In this document: positions 9,407-16,418 of the stretch, piece after piece
Layout: every line of letters starts with the position of its first letter
How positions within the stretch are numbered: the first letter of the stretch is position 1
Program-made: the position numbers and the translations under genes
Source: Pyxidicoccus sp. MSG2
GTDB taxonomy: Bacteria > Myxococcota > Myxococcia > Myxococcales > Myxococcaceae
Assembly: GCF_026626705.1 (NCBI RefSeq)
Contig: NZ_JAPNKC010000001.1
Span: forward strand, 4,588,001 to 4,652,000
Length of the DNA stretch: 64,000 nt
Reading direction: 5' to 3'
Notes under the pieces: model-generated
Databases searched by the model: none
What the model saw: the letters and a program-made list of their open reading frames with translations, nothing else
What the model was told of the DNA's origin: nothing

Positions 9407-9706
9407 ATGTCCCGCGCCACGCCGAAGGTCGTCGTTCCCCACAGCACCGCCTGGGTCGCCCAGACCTGGCTGTCCTTCGTCCTGTCCGTCGGCGTTACGG
9501 CGGTGGGCATCTGGAACCTGCCCGTGGACATCTGGGTGAAGTCCTTCCTGGCCATGGGGCTCCTCTTCACCGTGGGCTCCACCTTCAGCCTGTCGAAGAC
9601 GGTGAGGGACCAGCACGAGATGGAGCAGCTCGGCACGCGCATCGACGAGGCCCGCGTGGCCCGGCTCCTCTCCGAGCACGACCCGGTGGCCCCGCCGAAG
9701 CTGTGA
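9407..9706 (+). CDS. YiaAB-type two-helix inner-membrane protein
   Basis: A 99-residue protein with two predicted transmembrane helices (about residues 15-35 and 40-60). It has the arrangement of the YiaA/YiaB domain: WVAQTWLSFVLS, GIWNLPVDIW and a following FSLSKTVRDQHE, which resembles the family's LQKTVRDR motif. The function of this family is unknown. ATG 9407 is preceded by an excellent Shine-Dalgarno (AGGAGGAAG). The gene is divergent from the LysR regulator and may be its target. The upstream bases 9299-9406 contain the shared promoter region. Confidence 0.75.
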   Translation: MSRATPKVVVPHSTAWVAQTWLSFVLSVGVTAVGIWNLPVDIWVKSFLAMGLLFTVGSTFSLSKTVRDQHEMEQLGTRIDEARVARLLSEHDPVAPPKL

Positions 9707-9721
9707 CCCACGAGCGTGCGC

Positions 9722-9991
9722 TCAGCGCAGGGGGCGCTTGAGGCAGTAGGCCCTCGCGTCGACCGTGACGAGCTCCCACCCCTGCTGGCCCAGGAGCTTG
9801 AGCTGCGCGGTGGTGGCTGCAATCGCTGACTCGCCGGGCCCCCATTGAGGCTGCATGCAGTGGTAGTCCCAGCGCGGGGTGCCTGCTCCCGCCTGGGCGT
9901 CCGCGGGGGGAATCCACTGCACCCGGGAAGCGGCGCAGCCGGCCAGGAACACGAGCGCGAGCAGGAGGTTGCGGCGCGTCTGGTCTTGCAT
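9722..9991 (-). CDS. Small lipoprotein with DUF4177-like domain
   Basis: An 89-residue predicted lipoprotein. The signal RRNLLLALVFLAGCAAS ends in the lipobox LAGC. The rest (WDYHCMQPQW, then LKLLGQQGWELVTVDARAYCLKRP) has the W-x-Y ... GWELV pattern of small DUF4177 proteins, of unknown function. ATG 9991 follows GAGGTGACAAGCAC, a good ribosome-binding site. It ends convergently, 15 bases from the YiaAB-type gene, and is divergent from the ATP-grasp gene. Confidence 0.7.
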   Translation of the reverse strand: MQDQTRRNLLLALVFLAGCAASRVQWIPPADAQAGAGTPRWDYHCMQPQWGPGESAIAATTAQLKLLGQQGWELVTVDARAYCLKRPLR

Positions 9992-10067
9992 GTGCTTGTC
10001 ACCTCGAATGGGGGCCGGGGTTGGAGGGCCCTCCGGAATCGCGAGGGGTTGTATATAGGCTCCCGGC

Positions 10068-10772
10068 ATGTTCCACGGGCTCACCCTGCTCATTCCCGAC
10101 AAGGCAGACGCGGAGCGCGACGCCGTCGCGCGCGCGTGGGAGGCGGGAAGCGGCACGGTGCTGAGGCTCGGGCGCTTCTGGAGCCCACCCGACGTGGACC
10201 GCGCGCGAGTGCGCCTCTACGGCAACGACACCTTCTGCCTGGTGCTGGCGCAGAAGCTGGGCCTGTCGCTCGTGTCTCCGCCGGATGACCTGCTACTGAA
10301 GGTGAACGCGTCGTTCGTGAAGCGCGAGATGCACGGCGCCACGCTGGAAGTGGCGGCCTCGGAAGCCTTCCCCCGCTTCATCAAGCCGCTGGTACCCAAG
10401 GTGTTCCGCGCCGCGGTGTGGCCAGGGCCAGAGGCGCTCGCGGAGGAGTGCCGGGGGCTGGCGCCGGAGACACCGGTGCTGTCGTCGGAAGTCGTCTCCC
10501 TGCGTGCGGAGGCCCGGGGCTGGGTGCTGGACGGGCGCGTGCGCACGTGCGCGGTGTACGAGGGCAAGGGCTCCATAACGGACGCCGAGGCGTTCCTCTC
10601 GGCCGTCGCACGTGAGGCGCCGCTGCCGCGCACCTGTGTACTGGACGCGGCGCTCGTGGAGGGCCGGGGCTGGGCACTACTGGAGGCCAACGCCGCGTGG
10701 GGCGCGGGCCTCAATGGCTGCGATGCCACCGAGGCTGCCCACTGCATCGCCGAGGCCACGGCGGCCCCTTGA
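10068..10772 (+). CDS. ATP-grasp-type protein (DUF4343-like)
   Basis: A 234-residue cytoplasmic protein. The C-terminal half has features of a small ATP-grasp ligase fold: FIKPLVPKVFRAAVW with a nucleotide-binding Lys, VVSLRAEARGWVLDGRV, and the terminal motif LVEGRGWALLEANAAWGAGLNG, which matches the metal-binding E-x-N of the family. Proteins of this group (called DUF4343 or simply ATP-grasp) are thought to ligate amino groups to acyl phosphates, but no substrate is known and none is implied by the neighbours. It ends three bases from a convergent gene. Confidence 0.65.
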   Translation: MFHGLTLLIPDKADAERDAVARAWEAGSGTVLRLGRFWSPPDVDRARVRLYGNDTFCLVLAQKLGLSLVSPPDDLLLKVNASFVKREMHGATLEVAASEAFPRFIKPLVPKVFRAAVWPGPEALAEECRGLAPETPVLSSEVVSLRAEARGWVLDGRVRTCAVYEGKGSITDAEAFLSAVAREAPLPRTCVLDAALVEGRGWALLEANAAWGAGLNGCDATEAAHCIAEATAAP

Positions 10773-10775
10773 CGC

Positions 10776-11546
10776 TCAGGGCGCGCCGCGGCCCGCCTGG
10801 AGACACACGAGCGCCTCGTCCAGCAGCGGCAGCGCGGCCTCCGTCCACCCCTTCAGCTTCGCGCGCGGAGGCAGGGGAATGCTCGGAGGAATGAGGCCCG
10901 CCAGCGCGGCGTCTTCGATGAACTGCGCCTGCTGCTCGGGGTTCAGTTGGGCCCAGCGCAGCGCCTGTCCCACGGCCTTGCGCCAGTTGTAGCCGTCCCC
11001 CCACCACTGACCGGCGAGCGCGGCGCTGAGATACGCGGTGCCGCCGTGCTGGTGCTGCCACACGTGCGTCAACTCATGCACCAGCAACCCGAGCTCCGGA
11101 GGTCCGCGCCCGGGGACGAAGACGGTGTCGCCGTGCGCGAAGGCCCGGCGGGACACGCCCAACAACCCCAGCCGTCCCTCCTTCAGCCTCACCCGCGCGT
11201 AAGCCAGGCTCTCGCCGAAGATGGGGCGCAGCCGCGCCACCTCCTCCTCCGTGAGACGCCGCCCCGGCGGCTCGAGCCCGGTCAGCACCTGCACCGCGCT
11301 CACCACGCGCCCGCCGAGCATCAACACCAGGTCCGCCGGCAGTTGCGCCACACGCGTCAGCCCGCGCCGCAGCAGGGGCAGGCCCTCGCGAGGACGCCCG
11401 CGCACGCAGTACACCGTGCCCTCCGCCAGCGAGCCCAGCACCACGCCCACGCCGCGCACCACGCCAAGTGCCGCGCTCGCCACGCCCGTCAGCAGGCCAT
11501 GACCCGCGTCCATGCAGCGGTCCAGGAACGAAGGCACTCGGCTCAC
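10776..11546 (-). CDS. HExxH zinc-metallopeptidase-like protein (DUF4157-like)
   Basis: About 256 residues from GTG 11546. The motif LLVHELTHVWQHQ (HExxH plus a downstream His) is that of DUF4157-type minimal gluzincins. Preceding it are a hydrophobic N-terminal region (GLLTGVASAALGVVRGVGVVLGS) and a linker. The role is not known; DUF4157 proteins often accompany toxin or contractile-injection systems, but nothing of that kind is nearby. The N-terminal coding region is duplicated directly upstream: GTG 11598 opens a partial copy that reads VSRAPSFPDR and stops just before the real start, so the start choice is not certain. Confidence 0.7.
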   Translation of the reverse strand: MSRVPSFLDRCMDAGHGLLTGVASAALGVVRGVGVVLGSLAEGTVYCVRGRPREGLPLLRRGLTRVAQLPADLVLMLGGRVVSAVQVLTGLEPPGRRLTEEEVARLRPIFGESLAYARVRLKEGRLGLLGVSRRAFAHGDTVFVPGRGPPELGLLVHELTHVWQHQHGGTAYLSAALAGQWWGDGYNWRKAVGQALRWAQLNPEQQAQFIEDAALAGLIPPSIPLPPRAKLKGWTEAALPLLDEALVCLQAGRGAP

Positions 11547-11604
11547 CGCGCCTCTCCCGCGTCCACCCACCGGTCCGGGAACGAAGGCGCGCGGCTCACC
11601 GCGG
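11519..11604. repeat. Direct repeat of about 33 bp, period 53 bp, at a gene start
   Basis: Two nearly identical copies, 11519-11550 and 11572-11604, differ at only a few bases. On the minus strand each encodes a GTG start followed by VSR(V/A)PSF(L/P)DR. The upstream copy runs into a TGA, so it is a duplicated, non-productive gene beginning. Confidence 0.75.
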
Positions 11605-11609
11605 AACCC

Positions 11610-12116
11610 TCAGCGGATGCCCGCCGCCGCGCGCAGGCTGGCCACGCCCAGCACGGACTCCATCAACTCGCGGAGCGAGCCGGGACGCCACGGGCGCGCC
11701 AGGGCGAAGTGGGTGAGGCACGAGGCGCTGTACGCCGCCGCCGGCTCGGGCTGGAAGTGCGTCGACACCAGGACGCGCGGGCCCACGAAGCCCCGCTCCA
11801 CCAGCCGCACCAGGAAGGCCGGCACCCCGGTGCGCTCCGCGGTGTCCAGGTCCACGACGAGCGCGTCTGGCGCGGCGCCCGCGTCCAGCCGCCGGTCCGC
11901 CGACGCGGTGCCCAACGCGTGGATCAACTCGAACCCCGGCGCCAGCTCCCGGCCGATGGCCAACCGCATCAGCGGGGCTTCGGACACCAGCATCACCCGG
12001 AGCCTCGAGCCGGACCTGCCTGCCCTGGGCGTCAGACGCAGCGCGCCAACCTCCCTCAGGCTGGGAGCGGGAACGGACTGCAAACGGCTGGAGCGGGGGG
12101 CGGGGGCGTGGGACAC
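11610..12116 (-). CDS. Receiver-like (degenerate response-regulator) protein
   Basis: A 168-residue protein whose central part looks like a CheY-type receiver fold: LRVMLVSEAPLMRLAIGREL for strand 1 and helix 1, then PDALVVDLDTAERTGVPAFL around a possible phospho-Asp, then PRVLVSTHFQPE for strand 4. The acidic pair normally found after strand 1 is absent (SEAP instead of DD), so it may not be phosphorylated in the usual way. GTG 12116 is chosen because the bases upstream (about 12125-12175) are AT-rich, like a promoter. No output domain is present. The call is tentative. Confidence 0.5.
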   Translation of the reverse strand: MSHAPAPRSSRLQSVPAPSLREVGALRLTPRAGRSGSRLRVMLVSEAPLMRLAIGRELAPGFELIHALGTASADRRLDAGAAPDALVVDLDTAERTGVPAFLVRLVERGFVGPRVLVSTHFQPEPAAAYSASCLTHFALARPWRPGSLRELMESVLGVASLRAAAGIR

Positions 12117-12272
12117 ACCCGCAGAGTAACCAGCAATAGCGGAAATATCAACCTTTACTTCAATCCTAGCGCAAACCGGCGGAGAAGACCCCGGTGAACC
12201 CACATCGGCCACGCCCCGGGCCCACCGGATTATGAATGCCTGTTCAGTGTGTCAAGAATGACCACTGACCGC

Positions 12273-12288
12273 CTGCACTGGAGTGCAG
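12273..12288. promoter_or_regulatory. Perfect 7+7 palindrome, possible operator
   Basis: CTGCACT at 12273-12279 and AGTGCAG at 12282-12288 form a perfect inverted repeat with a 2-base centre, too tight for a stable RNA loop but well shaped for a dimeric DNA-binding protein. It lies in the 227-base space upstream of the receiver-like gene, between that gene and the end of the PilT-like gene. Confidence 0.4.
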
Positions 12289-12323
12289 TTGACCCACAAA
12301 ATTCTCGCTGTCTCGGGAAGCAG

Positions 12324-12339
12324 CGGGCCCCAGGGCCCG
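12324..12339 (-). terminator. Hairpin behind the PilT-like gene
   Basis: CGGGCCC and GGGCCCG (7-bp arms with a 2-base centre as written; four or more bases would loop out in RNA) begin five bases past the stop codon of the PilT-like gene. A short T-run appears about 30 bases further on along the minus strand. Confidence 0.4.
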
Positions 12340-12343
12340 TGGC

Positions 12344-13417
12344 TCAATCGAACTCGAGCGCGCGCTGGAAGTCGGCGGGGTTCGAGGCCGCGCCCTGCGC
12401 AATCTCCAGGGTGATGATGCCGTCGCGGTAGAGCCGCGTCAGGTGCTGGTCGAAGGACTGCATGCCGAACATGTCGCGGCCCTTCTCGATGACGTCCTTC
12501 AGCTCGTTGGCGCGGTCCTCGCGGATGTACTGCTCCACGGTCATCGTCTGCGTCATGATTTCCAGCGCCACCGTGCGCCCCTTGCCCGTGGCCCGGGGCA
12601 AGAGCCGCTGGGAGATGGTGGCCTTGAGGCAGTCCGCCAGGCGCATGCGCACCATGGCCTGCTCCTCCGAGGGGAACACGGACACCAGGCGGTTGATGGT
12701 GCGCGACGCGTCCGTGGTGTGCACCGTGGACAACACCAGGTGGCCCGTCTCCGACGCCTTGAGCGCGATGTCGATGGTCTCCATGTCGCGCATCTCGCCC
12801 ACCAGAATCACATCCGGGTCCTGCCGCAGCGCCGAGCGCAGCGCGCGGGCGAAGCTCTCCGTGTCCGGTCCAATCTCCCGCTGGGAGATGGAGGACTTGA
12901 TGTTCTTGTAGATGAACTCGATGGGGTCCTCGATGGTGAGGATGTGCAGGCTCTCGTTGCGATTGATGTGGTCAATCATCGCCGCGAGCGTGGAGCTCTT
13001 CCCCGAGCCCGTCGCCCCCGTCACCAGCACCAGCCCGCGGTCATTGCTCGCAATCTTCTTCAAGACCTGCGGCAGCCCCAGCGTGTCGATGTTGGGAATC
13101 TCGTCCGGGATGATGCGCAGGATGCACGCCAGCGAGCCGCGCTGCCGGTAGATATTCACGCGGAAGCGCGCCACGCCCTGCACGCTGTACGACGTGTCCA
13201 GCTCCTGCAGCGAATCAATCTGCGCCTTCACGAGCTGGTCGGGGATGATGTGCATCGCCACCTGCTTCGTCTGGTCCGGAACCAGCTTCTCCATCTTCAG
13301 CGGCCGCAGCACGCCGTTGACGCGGTAGATGGGAGGGTCTCCCGGGCGGAAGTGGATGTCCGAGGCGCCGTTCTGCACGCCCACCGAGAGAAGCTTGTTC
13401 AACGTTGTCTGATCCAC
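12344..13417 (-). CDS. PilT/PilU-type twitching-motility ATPase
   Basis: A 357-residue hexameric secretion-type ATPase of the PilT family, which powers pilus retraction at the inner membrane. Seen are the N-terminal sensor region (GASDIHFRPGDPPIYRVNG), Walker A GATGSGKSSTL, the Asp box LHILTIEDPIEF, Walker B DVILVGEMRD, the His box TGHLVLSTVHTTDA and the C-terminal GMQSFDQHLTRLYRDG. The usual AIRNLIRE motif is replaced by TVEQYIRED, so it is a divergent paralogue rather than the main PilT of a pil cluster. No other pilus genes are nearby. It starts at GTG 13417 with GAGGGG upstream. A role in retraction fine-tuning is inference. Confidence 0.9.
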   Translation of the reverse strand: MDQTTLNKLLSVGVQNGASDIHFRPGDPPIYRVNGVLRPLKMEKLVPDQTKQVAMHIIPDQLVKAQIDSLQELDTSYSVQGVARFRVNIYRQRGSLACILRIIPDEIPNIDTLGLPQVLKKIASNDRGLVLVTGATGSGKSSTLAAMIDHINRNESLHILTIEDPIEFIYKNIKSSISQREIGPDTESFARALRSALRQDPDVILVGEMRDMETIDIALKASETGHLVLSTVHTTDASRTINRLVSVFPSEEQAMVRMRLADCLKATISQRLLPRATGKGRTVALEIMTQTMTVEQYIREDRANELKDVIEKGRDMFGMQSFDQHLTRLYRDGIITLEIAQGAASNPADFQRALEFD

Positions 13418-13616
13418 CGAGAAGACCCCTCACCGCTGCGCAGGCCGCGGATTCTAGGGGAATGCGCCCTCAGGTACAGGGGCACGGAGTGGCCCCACGC
13501 AGATGCAACCCGGCTACGGGTAAACCCATACCCGAATGGGTAGGCCCACACTCACCGGACAGCGACCATCCATGCGGGCGCCCGGCAGGCACCGCGCCGG
13601 AAGGACTCTCAAAGTC

Positions 13617-14771
13617 TCACACCGCGGTGACGAGGGTGAGCTCCGCGATTTCGGGCGAGGGGCCCAGGCGCAGCGGCGGGCCCCAGTAGCCGGTGCCCCG
13701 GTGGGTGTAGACGCGCACGCCGGCGATGGTGGCCAGTCCGCTGATGACGGGTTGCTGGAGCTTCACGAAGAACATGAAGGGGAACATCTGCCCGCCGTGC
13801 GTGTGCCCGGAGAGCTGGAGGTCCACCGCCACGCCCGCCTGGGCCACGTGGAGCGCCGTGCGGGGTTGGTGCGCCAACAACAGGCGCGGCACACCCTCCG
13901 GAGCCCCCGCGAACGCCACGTCCGGGCGGCTGGCGTGGGCGGGAACGATGTGGCCCGCATCGTGGTCCGTCACGCCGGCCACGGTGAGCCTCGCACCGTC
14001 GCGCTCCACCACGCGGTGCTCGTTCTGGAGGACGGTGAGCCGCAGCCGGGCCACCTCCGCCGCCCACGCGGGGCCTCCGTGGTAGTACTCGTGATTGCCC
14101 GTCACGTAGAAGACGCCGAGGGCAGCGCGCAGCTCGGCCAGCGGCTGCACCTCGTCGCGCAGCGCCTCCACGTGGCCGTCCACCAGGTCGCCCGTCACCG
14201 CGACGATGTCTGGCTTCAGCGCGTTCACCTGCTCCACCACGCGCCGCAGCCAGCGCCCGTCCAGCGTGGGGCCGATGTGGATGTCCGAAATCTGCACCAC
14301 CTTCAGCCCGTGCAGCCCCGCCCCCAACCCGGCCACCGGCACCGTCACCCGCTCCACCCGCGCCAGGCCGCGCGCGGTGACGAACGCGTACACCACCGCG
14401 GGCAGCGACACGCCCACCACCGCCAGCGCGCGGCCCCGGGCGAGCGCCAGCGAGTCCTCCACCACGCCCGTCCATTGCAGCACCAGGCCGATGAGGTCCG
14501 CGGCCACCACCGCGCTCAGGATGATGCCGAAGGCGCCCAGCCACACGTACGCCGTCCACTGGAGCGCCCGGGTCCACGGCGTGGGCTCGCGCCGCGACAG
14601 GAACATCCCCACGGGCAGCGACACGAAGAGCAGCGCCACCAGCACCGGCCCCAACACGCTCCACGGCGCGGGCCACTGGGGGCTCACGAACAGCCGCGTG
14701 GCGATGTACGCGTGCAGGCCGCCGAAGAGGGTGAGGATGCCGCCCAGGGACACCAACCACCGCAGCATCAT
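13617..14771 (-). CDS. Membrane-anchored metallophosphoesterase
   Basis: A 384-residue protein with about four or five N-terminal transmembrane helices (residues 1-150, for example WLVSLGGILTLFGGLHAYI and GPVLVALLFVSLPVGMF) followed by a calcineurin-type phosphoesterase domain. The metal ligands are all visible: QISDIHIG (DxH), VTGDLVDGH (GDxxDG), VTGNHEYY (GNHE) and SGHTHGGQ (GHTH). The arrangement matches YkuE/YaeI-like phosphodiesterases, some of which act on lipid substrates, but the substrate here is unknown. ATG 14771 was chosen because the sequence just upstream is a short tandem repeat rather than conserved coding sequence; a longer N-terminus is possible. It is divergent from the next gene. 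Confidence 0.85.
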   Translation of the reverse strand: MMLRWLVSLGGILTLFGGLHAYIATRLFVSPQWPAPWSVLGPVLVALLFVSLPVGMFLSRREPTPWTRALQWTAYVWLGAFGIILSAVVAADLIGLVLQWTGVVEDSLALARGRALAVVGVSLPAVVYAFVTARGLARVERVTVPVAGLGAGLHGLKVVQISDIHIGPTLDGRWLRRVVEQVNALKPDIVAVTGDLVDGHVEALRDEVQPLAELRAALGVFYVTGNHEYYHGGPAWAAEVARLRLTVLQNEHRVVERDGARLTVAGVTDHDAGHIVPAHASRPDVAFAGAPEGVPRLLLAHQPRTALHVAQAGVAVDLQLSGHTHGGQMFPFMFFVKLQQPVISGLATIAGVRVYTHRGTGYWGPPLRLGPSPEIAELTLVTAV

Positions 14772-14801
14772 CCCGGGGCGCGGCCGCCGCCTCGTCCTCC
14801 G

Positions 14802-14893
14802 CTCCGCGCCTGGAGAGCGCTCCGTTGTTACGGACTCCGCGCCTGGAGAGCGCTCCGTTACGGACTCCGCGCCTTTGGACAGCTCCGCCACGG
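14802..14893. repeat. Three tandem copies of a 30-33 bp unit
   Basis: Units begin at 14802 (33 bp), 14834 (30 bp) and 14864 (30 bp, more diverged), each starting CTCCGCGCCT. They lie just upstream of the chosen start of the phosphoesterase gene. If read in that frame they would encode repeats of ERSPGAESVT, so the copy number changes length by whole codons. Confidence 0.8.
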
Positions 14894-15014
14894 ACAGGCA
14901 CCTCCACCAGGGGTTGACACGCACCACTCGGGAAGGCGGAACATAACGGCTGCCTCCGTCCCTCGCCCGGCAACCTGCCTGCCTGCCCATCTCACGCGAT
15001 ATGGAGAGTCGCGC

Positions 15015-15458
15015 ATGCCCCGCCTCCGCCGTGACAGCGCCTGGACGAGCTGGCTCTTCGCCGGTGCCCTGGTGCTCGGCGGACTCGGGTGCTTCTCCGG
15101 GGGTGTGGCCTGGGCGCTGCGCTCCATCTACCGGGGCATGGAGCAGGAGTTGCGGCGGGACGACGTCCACCGGCTCGCCCTGCGCACGGCGGAGGCATCA
15201 CCGCGCGCCACGGAGCTGCTGGGCGCGCCGCTGACCATCAGCACGCTCACGCTGCGCGCGCACGGCACCACGCCGGAGGCGGGGCTGGTGGACTTCGACC
15301 TGGACGTGCAGGGCCCGCGAGGCCACGGCGTGCTCCAGGCCCAGGTGGCCTACACGCCACGGGTGTGGACGCTGCGCCGGCTGGTCCTCCGTCCGGAGGG
15401 CGGCACCGACGTGGAGCTTCCCGCGGGCGACAGCACGCCCGCACGCCCTCCGGACTGA
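15015..15458 (+). CDS. Small single-pass membrane protein, Coa1-like
   Basis: A 147-residue protein with one N-terminal membrane anchor (WLFAGALVLGGLGCFSGGVAWAL) and an outer domain. The domain has the layout of Coa1-type proteins (cytochrome oxidase assembly 1 fold): ATELLGAPLTISTLTL, FDLDVQGPRGHGVLQAQVAYT and WTLRRLVLRPEGG. Coa1 in mitochondria helps cytochrome oxidase assembly; what the bacterial relatives do is not known. ATG 15015 has GGAGAG eight bases ahead. It is followed after 91 bases by the AIM24-like gene on the same strand. Confidence 0.6.
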   Translation: MPRLRRDSAWTSWLFAGALVLGGLGCFSGGVAWALRSIYRGMEQELRRDDVHRLALRTAEASPRATELLGAPLTISTLTLRAHGTTPEAGLVDFDLDVQGPRGHGVLQAQVAYTPRVWTLRRLVLRPEGGTDVELPAGDSTPARPPD

Positions 15459-15549
15459 GCACCGCCCGGCTCACGAACTTCAAGGCTGGAGAACCCGGTG
15501 ACGCGGTCGGCGGCTATGGTGCGCCGTCCCTTGACGAAGGAGCGTGTCC

Positions 15550-16350
15550 ATGGCGCAGATGCACGAGGTGGACTTCCACATCTACGGCGAAGACCTGCAG
15601 TTCGTCGAGATTGAGCTGGACCCGCAGGAAGCAGCGGTGGCCGAGGCTGGCACCCTCATGTACATGGAAGACGGCATCGAGATGGAGACCATCTTCGGTG
15701 ACGGCTCGGAGAAGAAGAGCGGCTTCCTCGGCTCGCTGCTCGGCGCGGGCAAGCGGCTGCTGACGGGCGAGTCCCTCTTCACCACCGTGTTCCTCAATCG
15801 CGCCGGCAGGGGCAAGCGCAAGGTGGCCTTCGCCGCGCCCTACCCCGGCAAAATCATCCCGGTGGAGCTGGGCAAACTGGGCGGCGAGCTGATTGCGCAG
15901 AAGGACAGCTTCCTCGCGGCGGCCAAGGGCGTGTCACTGGGCATCGCCTTCCAGAAGAAGCTGGGCACCGGCCTGTTCGGCGGCGAGGGCTTCATCATGC
16001 AGCGGCTCCAGGGTGACGGGCTCGCCTTCATCCACGCGGGCGGCACGCTGCACGAGCGGACGCTGGGCCCCGGAGAATTGCTGCGCGTGGACACCGGCTG
16101 CATCGTCGCCTTCACGCCGACGGTGGACTACGACATCCAGATGGTGAGTGGCATCAAGACGGCCTTCTTCGGCGGTGAGGGCCTCTTCTTCGCCACCCTG
16201 CGCGGGCCGGGCAAGGTGTGGCTCCAGTCGCTGCCCTTCAGCCGGCTCGCGGGCCGCATCCTCTCCGCCGCGCGTCCCGGTGGCGCGCGCGACGAGGGCA
16301 GCGTGCTGGGCGGCGTCGGCCTGGGCTCCCTGCTGGGCGGCGACGAATAA
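15550..16350 (+). CDS. AIM24/TIGR00266-family protein
   Basis: A 266-residue cytoplasmic protein of the TIGR00266 (AIM24) family, with a tandem beta-barrel fold and no known reaction. Typical stretches are [66 protein letters not shown] and [31 protein letters not shown]. It has the full family length plus a glycine-rich tail ([11 protein letters not shown]). ATG 15550 is preferred to GTG 15544 because GGAG then has a seven-base spacing. A strong hairpin follows and separates it from a convergent gene. Confidence 0.9.
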   Translation: MAQMHEVDFHIYGEDLQFVEIELDPQEAAVAEAGTLMYMEDGIEMETIFGDGSEKKSGFLGSLLGAGKRLLTGESLFTTVFLNRAGRGKRKVAFAAPYPGKIIPVELGKLGGELIAQKDSFLAAAKGVSLGIAFQKKLGTGLFGGEGFIMQRLQGDGLAFIHAGGTLHERTLGPGELLRVDTGCIVAFTPTVDYDIQMVSGIKTAFFGGEGLFFATLRGPGKVWLQSLPFSRLAGRILSAARPGGARDEGSVLGGVGLGSLLGGDE

Positions 16351-16366
16351 CAGCACCCGTGTCACC

Positions 16367-16401
16367 GGGCCGGCGGCCTTCCCTGGAGAAGGCGCCGGCC
16401 C
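16367..16401. terminator. Strong bidirectional terminator hairpin
   Basis: A 14-bp stem with a single bulged base (16367-16381 with 16388-16401) and a 6-base loop lies between the stops of the AIM24-like gene and the convergent MYXO-CTERM gene. Confidence 0.65.
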
Positions 16402-16418
16402 ACGTCGTGTCCCTGTTG